Shown here piece after piece: positions 38,130 to 46,661 of a DNA stretch of 64,000 bases (positions are counted from its first letter, which is position 1; every line of letters starts with the position of its first letter). Source of the DNA: Austwickia sp. (GTDB lineage Bacteria > Actinomycetota > Actinomycetes > Actinomycetales > Dermatophilaceae); assembly GCA_016711265.1 (NCBI GenBank), contig JADJTI010000001.1, positions 967,342 to 1,031,341 of the forward strand. The letters are read 5' to 3'. Made by a program: the position numbers and the translations under genes. The notes under the pieces were generated by a model, which saw only the letters and a list, made by a program, of their open reading frames with translations, ran no database searches and had not been told where the DNA came from.

Positions 38130-40229
38130 ATGGCAGGTTCTCTGGCTCGTTCGCGCTTCTCTGATCGGTTGACCTCGCGTAGAGGCGCGTGGATCGCTCT
38201 CGGTGTCGCTGTGCTCGTGATGGTGGTGTTGTTCGGCGTCTTCGGCGGCGCGCACGCACCGGCGCGCACGGGGCAGGCTCCGGTGGGGTCGGAGTCGATG
38301 CAGGTGAGCGAGCTGATGGAGCAGTTCCCGAACGCGGATCGCCAGTCGGTGCTCGTGGTGGCCTCCCGCGAGGATGGAGCGGAGCTCTCCGACGCGGATG
38401 TTCAAGCCCTCACGGGTCTGCTTCCGGTGCTCGACGCGCAGTCGGCAGGTGAGTCATCGGGGCCGATGGTCAGCGAGGACGGGCGGGCTGCGGTGCTCGT
38501 CACTCCGATCACCGTCGGTGCGGACAATACCGAGACTGCGGAGGTCATCAAGGAACTCCGCGGCGAGGTCAGCGCGAACGCCCCGGCCGGACTGGTGCTG
38601 CACGTGACGGGTGGCCCGGCGTTCGGCGCGGATGTTGCGGCGGCGTTCGAGGGCGCGGACTTCACGTTGCTGCTGGTGACGATCCTGATCGTGGCGATCC
38701 TGTTGATCGTCACCTACCGTTCGCCGGTGCTGTGGCTGCTCCCGCTGATCGTGGTCGCCCTCGCCGATGGGCTCGCGGGCCGGGTCACTGCGGCGGCGGG
38801 GTCGTTCTGGAATCTGGAGTTCGACGCTGGCATCGTGAGCGTGCTCGTGTTCGGCGCGGGCACGAACTACGCCCTGCTGCTGATCTCCCGGTATCGGGAG
38901 GAACTGCAGCGCACCGAGGATGATCGAGTGGCGCTCAGCACGGCGTGGCGCAAGACGGTGCCCGCGATCCTCGCCTCGAACTTCACGGTGGTGCTCGCAC
39001 TGCTCACGCTGCTGTTCGCGACGATCCCGATGACGCGCGGGCTGGGTGTTCCGGCCGCGCTCGGGCTGCTGATCGCGCTGGTCGCGGTGCTGTTCGTGTT
39101 GCCGCCGTTCCTCGCGGTGTGCGGACGCCGAGTGTTCTGGCCGTTCATCCCGCGACCGGGACAAGAAGCCAATCAGGGGCGGGCCTGGCGCGCGGTCGCC
39201 TCCCACGTGTCGGAGCGACCCGTGGCGAGTCTGCTGGCTGGGCTCGCGCTGCTCGCGGTCATGGCGACTGGACTGTTCGGCACCTCGGTAGGCCTGGACC
39301 AGTTGGAGAAGTTCCGTGTGCAGTCGGAGTCGGCGACGGGTTTGGAGATGTTGTCGGCGCATTTCCCGCCGGGTGAGGCGCAGCCGATCTGGATCATCAC
39401 CGACAGCGAGGCTGCGGGCGAGGTGGCGTCCGCTGCAAGCGAGGTCGAGGGCGTCGTGCGCGCCCACCCCGCCGGCACCACAGATGACGGCTCGTTGACG
39501 AAGGTGATGGTGACCGGCGAGTACTCGCCTGGCACCGAGCAGAGCCTCGCTCAGATCACTGAGCTGCGAGACGCGGTGCACCCGATCAGTGGCGCGGAAG
39601 CGCTGGTGGGCGGCGCGGTCGCGACGGAGTTGGACGCGCGGGCCGGCAACGAGCACGACCTGCTGCTGATCGCGCCGCTGGTGCTCGCGGTGAGCTTCCT
39701 CGTGCTGCTGTTCTTGCTGCGCTCGCTGGTCGCGCCGGTGCTGCTGCTCCTGGTGAACCTCGCCAGCGCGGTCGCCGCGATCGGGGCGGGTGCCTGGCTG
39801 AGCCGGGTGCTGTTCGGTCAACAGGCCCTCGACCTCCAGGTGCCCATCCTGGCGTTCCTGTTCCTCGTTGCCCTCGGCATCGACTACACGATCTTCCTCG
39901 TCCATCGGGCACGCACCGAGGCCACGCGGCTGGGGACGCGTGCGGGCATGGTCGAAGCCGTCGCTCACACCGGCAGCGTCATCACGAGCGCCGGCATCGT
40001 GCTCGCCGCGGTGTTCGCCGCGCTCGGTGTCCTGCCGCTGGTCACCCTCGGACAGCTCGGCCTGATCGTCGGCATCGGCGTGCTGGTGGACACCCTCGTG
40101 GTGCGCACCGTGATCGTGCCCGCGATCTTCAGCCTCGCAGGGGATCGCATCTGGTGGCCAGGAAAGCTGCATGCCCGCCAGGGAGAATCGACTCATGAGT
40201 CTCGTACACCTTCCATTGACGTCCACTGA
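38130..40229 (+). CDS. MMPL-family RND transporter
   Basis: This is 699 residues from ATG 38130. It has two repeats, each with one helix, a periplasmic-type domain and five helices: the first from FTLLLVTILIVAIL to about 350, the second from LLLIAPLVLAVSFLVLLFLL onwards. Conserved GAGTNYALLLISRY and ALGIDYTIFLVHR are the MMPL family signatures. Such proteins export lipids, siderophores or drugs using the proton gradient. The gene heads the cargo operon, and the histidine kinase start overlaps its 3' end by about 35 bases. The substrate is unknown. The gap 37991-38129 should hold its promoter. Confidence 0.88.
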   Translation: MAGSLARSRFSDRLTSRRGAWIALGVAVLVMVVLFGVFGGAHAPARTGQAPVGSESMQVSELMEQFPNADRQSVLVVASREDGAELSDADVQALTGLLPVLDAQSAGESSGPMVSEDGRAAVLVTPITVGADNTETAEVIKELRGEVSANAPAGLVLHVTGGPAFGADVAAAFEGADFTLLLVTILIVAILLIVTYRSPVLWLLPLIVVALADGLAGRVTAAAGSFWNLEFDAGIVSVLVFGAGTNYALLLISRYREELQRTEDDRVALSTAWRKTVPAILASNFTVVLALLTLLFATIPMTRGLGVPAALGLLIALVAVLFVLPPFLAVCGRRVFWPFIPRPGQEANQGRAWRAVASHVSERPVASLLAGLALLAVMATGLFGTSVGLDQLEKFRVQSESATGLEMLSAHFPPGEAQPIWIITDSEAAGEVASAASEVEGVVRAHPAGTTDDGSLTKVMVTGEYSPGTEQSLAQITELRDAVHPISGAEALVGGAVATELDARAGNEHDLLLIAPLVLAVSFLVLLFLLRSLVAPVLLLLVNLASAVAAIGAGAWLSRVLFGQQALDLQVPILAFLFLVALGIDYTIFLVHRARTEATRLGTRAGMVEAVAHTGSVITSAGIVLAAVFAALGVLPLVTLGQLGLIVGIGVLVDTLVVRTVIVPAIFSLAGDRIWWPGKLHARQGESTHESRTPSIDVH

Positions 40230-41478
40230 CCCGCCCGGCCCGGCCGTCGCGGGGACGACGGTGCGGGCGATGACGATCGGTCAGCACCTCATGGCGGTCG
40301 TACTGACCGCCATCGGGGTCATCCGCGCGATCGGCGACGGGGTAGGGATGCCTACGGCGATCATCTCGGGTGTCGCGATCCTCGGCTGGCACACCGCCGG
40401 CACGATCCTGCCGTCAAAGACCCACTCACGCAGTCTGGCGGCGTGGTGGCTGCTCGGGTTCGCGGCGATCTGGATCGCCGCGGTCGCGGTCTCCGCCGAG
40501 TTCGTCTGGCTCGCGTTCCTGCTCTGGCTGCTCGCCGGGCACCTGCTGTCGCTCCGCTGGGGGCTGCTGTTCTCGGGCTTCGTGCTCGCGGTCGTGATCG
40601 TCGCGCCGATCCTGCACCACGGCACTACAAGCTACGCCAACATCTTCGGGCCGCTCATCGGCGGCATCTTCGCCTTCGGCATCTCACGCGGCTACCTGCA
40701 ACTCCTCCGCGACGCCGCCGAACGCGAACGTCTCGTCACCTCGCTTACCCGAGCCCAGGCCGAGACCGCCGAGCTGCAAGACGAACTCGCGCTCGCCCAA
40801 CGCCACTCGGGTGCCATCGCCGAACGCACCCGCATCTCCCGCGACATACACGACACCATCGCCCAGGCACTCTCCTCGATCCGACTCCTCGCCCACGCCG
40901 GAGCCGGCCGCACCGAGGACCCAGACGCAGCGCGCACCCTCGAACAGGTCGAGACCCTCGCCGGTGACAGCCTCGCCGATGTGCGCCGCATCGTCGCCGC
41001 GCTCGCCCCCGCGGAACTCGAAGACGACGCCCTCGCCTCCGCGCTGCAACGCATGCTCGACCGTATCCGCGACGAAACCGGGCTCCAAGGTGAGCTGCAT
41101 GTGGACGACTCGATGCCGATCCTGCCGACCGAGGTCGAAGTCGCACTCCTACGCACCGCACAGTCGGCCCTCGCGAACGTGCGCCTCCACGCCAGAGCAT
41201 CCCGTGTCGTCATGAGCCTCATCGACACCGACGACACCGTGCGGCTCGACATCCTCGACGACGGCACCGGCTTCGACCAGCCCGCCTGGGAACAGGACGC
41301 CGACGCCGGATCGAGCTACGGCCTGCGTTTCATGCGAGCCCGCCTCCGCGAACTCGGCGGCGGCCTCGACATCGAGAGCACCCCCGGTGAGGGCACCGCC
41401 CTCTCCATCCACCTCCCGATCCGTCCGGGCCAAGCCTCGGCCACCGTTGCCGACCCCACCACAGAGGAGATGCCATGA
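40195..41478 (+). CDS. NarL-type sensor histidine kinase
   Basis: This 427-residue protein starts at ATG 40195, with AGGGAG ten bases upstream. Five or six membrane helices (about 25-165) form the sensor part. The HisKA_3 box RISRDIHDTIAQALSSI carries the phosphorylated His. The ATPase domain has ALANVRLHARA and LDDGTGFD. It senses an unknown signal at the membrane and passes phosphate to the response regulator encoded four bases later. Its place between two transporter genes suggests that it controls this efflux operon. Confidence 0.88.
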   Translation: MSLVHLPLTSTDPPGPAVAGTTVRAMTIGQHLMAVVLTAIGVIRAIGDGVGMPTAIISGVAILGWHTAGTILPSKTHSRSLAAWWLLGFAAIWIAAVAVSAEFVWLAFLLWLLAGHLLSLRWGLLFSGFVLAVVIVAPILHHGTTSYANIFGPLIGGIFAFGISRGYLQLLRDAAERERLVTSLTRAQAETAELQDELALAQRHSGAIAERTRISRDIHDTIAQALSSIRLLAHAGAGRTEDPDAARTLEQVETLAGDSLADVRRIVAALAPAELEDDALASALQRMLDRIRDETGLQGELHVDDSMPILPTEVEVALLRTAQSALANVRLHARASRVVMSLIDTDDTVRLDILDDGTGFDQPAWEQDADAGSSYGLRFMRARLRELGGGLDIESTPGEGTALSIHLPIRPGQASATVADPTTEEMP

Positions 41479-42095
41479 CCACCACCGTGCTCCTGGTCGA
41501 CGATCACCCGGTCGTGCGCAGCGGGCTCCGTGCGGTACTCGATGCGGCGGAGACTCTGCAGATCGTCGGGGAAGCCGCCACCGGCGAGGAGGCACTCGCC
41601 CTGGCAGCACATCTGCGCCCCGATGTGGTGCTCTGCGACTTGCGCCTCGGCAACGGCATCGACGGCATCCAGACCACGACCGCGCTCCGCGCCCTCGACC
41701 CCGCCCCTGCGGTGCTCATCCTGACCACCTTCGATCGCGACGCCGAAATCCTCGGGGCAATCGAAGCAGGCGCAGCGGGCTACCTCCTCAAAGAAGTCGA
41801 CCCCGACGTCATCATCGACGGCATCCAGCGTGCCGCAGCCGGCGACACGGTACTCGCCCCCGATCTCGCCTCCCGCGTGCTCAAGGGCATGCGCAGCCCA
41901 CTCCCACGTCTCACCGACCGCGAGATCGACGTGCTCCGTCTCCTCGCAACCGGATCGGCGAACAAGGAGATCGCCCGTGCCCTCTTCGTCACCGAGGCCA
42001 CCGTCAAGAGCCACCTCGTCCACATCTTTACCAAGCTCGGAGTTGACAGCCGCTCCCGCGCGATCCACGTCGCGCAGGAGACCGGCCTGATCTGA
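41475..42095 (+). CDS. NarL/LuxR-family response regulator
   Basis: This 206-residue protein overlaps the kinase gene by four bases. The receiver domain has VDDHPVVRSG, the phospho-acceptor Asp in VVLCDLRL and the conserved Lys in YLLKEVD. The C-terminal LuxR-type HTH has LTDREIDVLRLLATGSANKEIA and ATVKSHLVHIFTKLG. It is the cognate partner of the upstream kinase and probably regulates the cargo operon. Confidence 0.92.
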   Translation: MTTTVLLVDDHPVVRSGLRAVLDAAETLQIVGEAATGEEALALAAHLRPDVVLCDLRLGNGIDGIQTTTALRALDPAPAVLILTTFDRDAEILGAIEAGAAGYLLKEVDPDVIIDGIQRAAAGDTVLAPDLASRVLKGMRSPLPRLTDREIDVLRLLATGSANKEIARALFVTEATVKSHLVHIFTKLGVDSRSRAIHVAQETGLI

Positions 42096-42136
42096 CCGCG
42101 ACCAGACATCCGCCCATCGAAAGGAACCCCTGACCC

Positions 42137-42580
42137 GTGAAGAAACTGCTCAACGCCTCGTTCATCTACATGCTCGCCGGTGTCGCCTCCGGCCTGTTCT
42201 ACCGCGAGTTCACCAAGCTCAACGACTTCCCCGAGGGCCAGTTCACGCAGCTCGGCCTCGCCCACACGCACCTGCTCACGCTCGGGTTCATCGTGTTGCT
42301 GATCGTGCTCGTCATCGAGAAGGTCTTCACGATCTCCCGCAGCCCGAAACTGTTTGCCTGGTTCTTCTGGCTCTACAACACCGGCGTGATCCTCACCTCC
42401 GCGATGCTCATCTGGCACGGCACCCTCACCGTCCTCGGCCGGGAATCGAACGCGATGATCGCGGGGATCGCAGGACTGGGGCACATCGCGATCACGGCAG
42501 GCATGATCGTCTTCTTCGTCACACTCCGCCGCGCCGTCACCGGCCGCACGCCCGTGCCCGCCGAAGCCGCAGCGGCCTGA
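42137..42580 (+). CDS. DUF2871 four-helix membrane protein
   Basis: This 147-residue protein has four membrane helices. The N-terminus KKLLNASFIYMLAGVASGLFYREF and the central HLLTLGF match the DUF2871 family. Function is unknown; conserved His residues in helices hint at metal or heme binding, but this is not established. It lies 41 bases after the response regulator and eight before the MFS gene, in the same cargo operon. Confidence 0.75.
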   Translation: MKKLLNASFIYMLAGVASGLFYREFTKLNDFPEGQFTQLGLAHTHLLTLGFIVLLIVLVIEKVFTISRSPKLFAWFFWLYNTGVILTSAMLIWHGTLTVLGRESNAMIAGIAGLGHIAITAGMIVFFVTLRRAVTGRTPVPAEAAAA

Positions 42581-42588
42581 CCCTGACC

Positions 42589-44253
42589 ATGACCACCGCA
42601 CCGACCGCCCAGGAGAGCGCGCCGACCCGGCGGGAGTGGCTCGGCCTCGCCGTCCTGTCCATCGGGCTCGGCCTCATCGTGCTCGACGGCACGATCGTCG
42701 GTGTCGCGCTGCCCGCCATCATCGGCGACCTGCACCTCGACCTCACCGACGCGCAATGGGTGAACAGCCTCTACGCCGTGCTACTCGCCGCCCTCCTGCT
42801 CTCCACCGGGAATCTCGCGGACCGGTGGGGGCGCAAGCGGCTCTTCCTCGCAGGTCTCATCGTGTTCGTCGCCGGCAGCCTGCTCGCCGCCGCCGCGTCG
42901 ACCCCGGGGGTACTGATCGGGGCGCGTGCGGTGCAAGCGGTCGGGGCGGCGTTCATCATGCCCTCCACCCTCTCCACCGTGAACGCCGTGTTCCGGGGTA
43001 AGTATCGTGCCGCGGCGTTCGGGGTATGGGGCGCCGTGATCTCCGGCGCTGCCGCCGTCGGCCCACTCGCCGGTGGTGCGCTCACCCAGTGGGCCTCGTG
43101 GCACTGGATCTTCCTGGTGAACCTCCCACTCGGCGTGCTGGTGTTCGTCGCCGCGCTCTTCACCGTGCCCGAGACCCGCGGTGAGAAGAAACGCCCCGGC
43201 GTCGATGTCGACGGCGCACTGCTCAGCGCCATCGGATTCGGGGCACTCGTGTTCGCCGTCATCGAAGGCCCCGACCTCGGCTGGTGGACCCCGAAGAACG
43301 ACCTCACCGTCTTCGGATGGGTATGGCCGAAAGATGCAGCGATCTCTGCCGTGCCCGTCGCCTTCGGGATCGCCGTGGTCGCGCTGGTCTTGTTCGTGAT
43401 CTGGGAACGACACCGCGAGAAGGTGCAGCGCGCCGCGCTCCTCGACCTCGGCCTGTTCTCGTTCTCCACGTTCTCGTGGGGGAACCTCACCGCCGCGATG
43501 GTCGCCGTCGGCGAGTTCGCGATCATTTTCGTCCTCCCGCTCTACCTCATCAACGCCCTCGGCCTCGACGTCATGGGCGCCGGCCTCGTGCTCGCCGCAA
43601 TGGCCGTCGGCGCGTTCCTCTCCGGTGCCGCGGCCCGACATCTCGCCGCGAAGTTCGGCGCACCCGGAACCGTGCTCATCGGTTTAGGCCTCGAAGCCGC
43701 AGGCGTCCTCGTCCTCGCCCTCATCCTCGTGCCTGCGATCCCGGGCTGGCTCATCGCGATCCCTCTGGTCGTCTACGGTCTCGGCCTCGGCCTCGCCTCC
43801 GCGCAGCTCACCGGCACCGTCCTTCGGGACATCCCCGTCGACGTCTCCGGACAGGGATCGGCCACCCAGAGCACCGTCCGGCAGATCGGCTCCGCCCTCG
43901 GCACCGCATTCGCCGGAGCGACGCTCTCGATCTCCCTTGCGCTCACCCTCCCCACCGCCCTCGGCCGCGCGGGACTCACCGGCCCGGAGGCGGACTCGCT
44001 TGCGGACGCCACACGCCAGTCCGCGGGCACCACGATCATGCAGCTCCGCGAACAGGGAACCCACAGCAGTCTCGGCGATCAGACCGCGACAGCCATCGAC
44101 GCCCTCACGAGCGGCTTCACCGATGCGACCCGCTGGGCGCTCCTGATCGCCACCGTGTTCCTCGCCCTCGGATTCATCGGCGCCCTGCGCCTGCGCCAGG
44201 CATCGGTTTCGACTCCCATCAACCCGTCAGCACAAGAGGCTCATTCTTCATGA
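42589..44253 (+). CDS. DHA2-family MFS drug exporter (EmrB/QacA type)
   Basis: This 554-residue protein has about 14 predicted helices. Motif D-like LDGTIVGVALP occurs in helix 1 and motif A LADRWGRKRLF between helices 2 and 3, both typical of DHA2 exporters. A long loop before helix 7 and the C-terminal extension are usual for the family. It would export toxic compounds in exchange for protons. It overlaps the DUF3817 gene by four bases. Confidence 0.9.
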   Translation: MTTAPTAQESAPTRREWLGLAVLSIGLGLIVLDGTIVGVALPAIIGDLHLDLTDAQWVNSLYAVLLAALLLSTGNLADRWGRKRLFLAGLIVFVAGSLLAAAASTPGVLIGARAVQAVGAAFIMPSTLSTVNAVFRGKYRAAAFGVWGAVISGAAAVGPLAGGALTQWASWHWIFLVNLPLGVLVFVAALFTVPETRGEKKRPGVDVDGALLSAIGFGALVFAVIEGPDLGWWTPKNDLTVFGWVWPKDAAISAVPVAFGIAVVALVLFVIWERHREKVQRAALLDLGLFSFSTFSWGNLTAAMVAVGEFAIIFVLPLYLINALGLDVMGAGLVLAAMAVGAFLSGAAARHLAAKFGAPGTVLIGLGLEAAGVLVLALILVPAIPGWLIAIPLVVYGLGLGLASAQLTGTVLRDIPVDVSGQGSATQSTVRQIGSALGTAFAGATLSISLALTLPTALGRAGLTGPEADSLADATRQSAGTTIMQLREQGTHSSLGDQTATAIDALTSGFTDATRWALLIATVFLALGFIGALRLRQASVSTPINPSAQEAHSS

Positions 44254-44729
44254 CCACGACAGAGAAGCCCCGGACCCTCAGCCCGCGCTTGCTCTTCCGG
44301 AGCTTCGCCGTCGCCGAGATGTTCACCTGGGCCGGTCTCATCACGGCACTCATTCTCCGCGCGTTCGATGTCGCCAACCTCGTCCCGATCGCCGGAGGCA
44401 TCCACGGATTCGTCTTCCTGTGCTACTCCGCGACCACGATCTTCGTATGGGTGAACCAGAGATGGCCTCTCCGACTCGGCTTCACCGGGCTGCTGCTCGC
44501 GATCGTCCCTTTCGCCACGGTGCCGTTCGAGATCGTCGCCGATCGCAAAGGGCTGCTGACCGGCGATTGGCGGCTCGCGCCCGGAGGTGAGGTACCGCAC
44601 GGGTTCGTCGAGCATGTCCAGGCCTGGGTACTACGACATGTACTCCTGTCGATCATCCTGCTGATCCTGCTCGTGACGACGCTCTTCATCACCCTGCTCT
44701 GGCTGGGGCCACCCGTGCCCCGTGACTGA
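44250..44729 (+). CDS. DUF3817 membrane protein
   Basis: This 159-residue protein starts at ATG 44250 within the MFS stop. The N-terminal FRSFAVAEMFTWAGLI and the central IHGFVFLCY match DUF3817, an integral membrane family with three or four helices. An extra C-terminal helix (about 128-150) is present. Function is not known. It is the last cargo gene. The 192-bp gap 44730-44921 to the next transfer gene shows no open frame of interest, only a partial match to the intergenic motif at 44854. Confidence 0.78.
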   Translation: MTTTEKPRTLSPRLLFRSFAVAEMFTWAGLITALILRAFDVANLVPIAGGIHGFVFLCYSATTIFVWVNQRWPLRLGFTGLLLAIVPFATVPFEIVADRKGLLTGDWRLAPGGEVPHGFVEHVQAWVLRHVLLSIILLILLVTTLFITLLWLGPPVPRD

Positions 44730-44921
44730 AAGCAGCCGACAATGCGCCGACTTAGTGGCCCCGTAAAGCGTGCTACTGGCGGGCGTTGTTAGCAACCCGT
44801 AGGTCAGGTTCGCTGGCTGTGGTCTCCGCTGGCCTGCGGAACAGGGTTTGGCGGGTGCACCTGTGGCGTGTACCCGTCTGCGAGTTCGTGGGCGGGCCGC
44901 CCGTCGCCAAGGAGACCTACC

Positions 44922-45242
44922 GTGTTCGATCTGCTCGTCAACGTCATGTCCGCGCCGCTGCTGGTGCCGATGGACATCAACATCGACCCCAACACCAATG
45001 GTTTGCCGGGGATCAACCAGCTGCGCACCATCGTCGGCGCGGTGATGACAATCGGCCTGATCCTCAGCGTCCTCGCGCTGATCGTCTCCGCGATCGTGTG
45101 GGGCTTCGGCGCGAACTCGTCGAACCCGCACCTCGCCTCGCGCGGGAAGATCGGCGTGCTCGTCTCCTGCGGCGCTGCGGTGATCTGCGGTGCGTCGGTG
45201 ACGCTCATCAACTTCTTCTGGAACGTCGGCCAGTCCGTCTGA
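44922..45242 (+). CDS. DUF6112 small membrane protein, copy 2
   Basis: This is 106 residues from GTG 44922, after AAGGAG. A short N-terminal segment (MSAPLLVPMDINIDP) is followed by two membrane helices with the same spacing and loop as the copy at 37724. These two genes would be adjacent in the transfer operon without the efflux cargo. It is probably a VirB2/VirB3-like channel or pilin part, inferred from size and position. Confidence 0.72.
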   Translation: MFDLLVNVMSAPLLVPMDINIDPNTNGLPGINQLRTIVGAVMTIGLILSVLALIVSAIVWGFGANSSNPHLASRGKIGVLVSCGAAVICGASVTLINFFWNVGQSV

Positions 45243-45260
45243 CCCGCCCCGTCGTCGAGA

Positions 45261-46658
45261 GTGCTGGTGTTCGAGATGGGCGTGTGCGACGTTCCCGTGA
45301 TCTCCTCTGTCTGCGATGCCGTCGGCGAAGGAGCCGCCTCGCTGGTCGCGGCCCCGTTCGATTGGCTCGCCCAGGCAATGGGTGCCGCCGCCGGGTGGCT
45401 GTTTGAGGCGGTCTGGTCGGTGTTCGACACCACCACCCTGGTAGATGTCACCAAGCCCGGCTACGTCGCCGTCTACAACCTGCTGTTCGGCATCGCGGTC
45501 TTCGTGATGCTGATCTTCTTCTGCCTCCAACTCATCACCGGCCTGATCCGCCGCGACCCCACCGCGCTCACCCGCGCAGCACTGGGTCTGGCGAAGTCCG
45601 TCCTCGGATCGTTCGTGGTCATCACGCTCACGGCGCTGTTGCTGGAAGTCGTCGATCAGCTGTGCATCGGGATCGTGCAGGCCGCCGGGGAGACCACCGA
45701 GTCGATGGGCGACAAGATCGCCCTCCTCGCCGCCGGACTGGTCGGCATCAACATCGCCGCCCCCGGCGTCGGAGCGATCATCACCATCTTCATGGCCGGC
45801 CTCGCCATCACCGCCGCCGCCATCGTGTGGCTCTCCCTGCTCGTCAGGAAGGCGCTGCTGCTGGTCGCGGTCGTGTTCGCGCCGCTTGCCTTCTCTGGTG
45901 CCTCGTGGGACGCCTCGCGGGGGTGGATCGGGAAGTGGGCGATGTTCGTCGTCGCGCTGATCTGCTCCAAGCTCGTGCTCGTCGTGATGTTCCTCGTCGC
46001 GATCACCCAGCTCTCCGCACCCATCGACGCCGACCTCGCCTCGGTCAGCGACCCCATCGCGGGAATCGTGCTGATGGCGATGGCCGCGTTCGCCCCGTAC
46101 CTCACCTACAAGTTCATCGCGTTCGTCGGGTTCGACATGTACCACGCGATCGGCTCCGAGCAAGACGCCAAGAGCGCACTCAACCGCCCGATCCCCGTCC
46201 CGACCAAGCCGCAAGGCGGCGGCGACCCGAAGAAGGTACTCGACGGAACCAGCAGCAGCGGCGGGAACACGGGCGGCGGCTCAGCCGGTGGAAGCAGCGC
46301 ACCGCCACCGCCGAAGACCCCAGCACCGGCACCCGCCGCCAGCAGCGGAGGAGGAGCCGCCGCTGGTAGAGGAGCCGCAGCAAGCGGAGGCAGTGCAGCC
46401 GCAGCCGGTCCCGTGGCCGCCGGGGTCGTGATCGGCGCGAGTGTCGCCAAGGTCGCCGCGACCGCCGGGCCGAAGGCCGGAACCGCGCTGGGAGCCCAGG
46501 GCGAGCACGCCGCCGACGCAGCCGCGCAGACACCGCCACCGCCCGCAGCATCGCCTGCGGCACCGCCGTCGAGCCCGGCACCGCGCCCGCCGAGCACCGA
46601 CCCGTCACCGCCGCCGAAGCAGCCCCCGCCGCCCGCGCCACGCCCACCGAAGGAGTAG
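45261..46658 (+). CDS. VirB6/TrbL-like T4SS channel protein
   Basis: This is 465 residues from GTG 45261 (ATG 45276 is an alternative). Six to eight membrane helices span about 60-310, with the conserved SLLVRKALLLVAVVFAPLAFSGASW. The last 130 residues are Pro/Ala/Gly-rich and probably disordered. Size, helix layout and position before the SCO6880-like gene fit the polytopic VirB6-like subunit of actinobacterial T4SS. Confidence 0.8.
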   Translation: MLVFEMGVCDVPVISSVCDAVGEGAASLVAAPFDWLAQAMGAAAGWLFEAVWSVFDTTTLVDVTKPGYVAVYNLLFGIAVFVMLIFFCLQLITGLIRRDPTALTRAALGLAKSVLGSFVVITLTALLLEVVDQLCIGIVQAAGETTESMGDKIALLAAGLVGINIAAPGVGAIITIFMAGLAITAAAIVWLSLLVRKALLLVAVVFAPLAFSGASWDASRGWIGKWAMFVVALICSKLVLVVMFLVAITQLSAPIDADLASVSDPIAGIVLMAMAAFAPYLTYKFIAFVGFDMYHAIGSEQDAKSALNRPIPVPTKPQGGGDPKKVLDGTSSSGGNTGGGSAGGSSAPPPPKTPAPAPAASSGGGAAAGRGAAASGGSAAAAGPVAAGVVIGASVAKVAATAGPKAGTALGAQGEHAADAAAQTPPPPAASPAAPPSSPAPRPPSTDPSPPPKQPPPPAPRPPKE

Positions 46659-46661
46659 ACG

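Noticed and set aside
38454..40226. 590-codon minus-strand frame
   Set aside because: It is antisense to the MMPL transporter gene, with Arg/Asp/His-rich nonsense content.
44631..46214. 527-codon minus-strand frame
   Set aside because: It is antisense to the DUF6112 and VirB6-like genes and has a strongly biased Asp/Arg/Gly composition.
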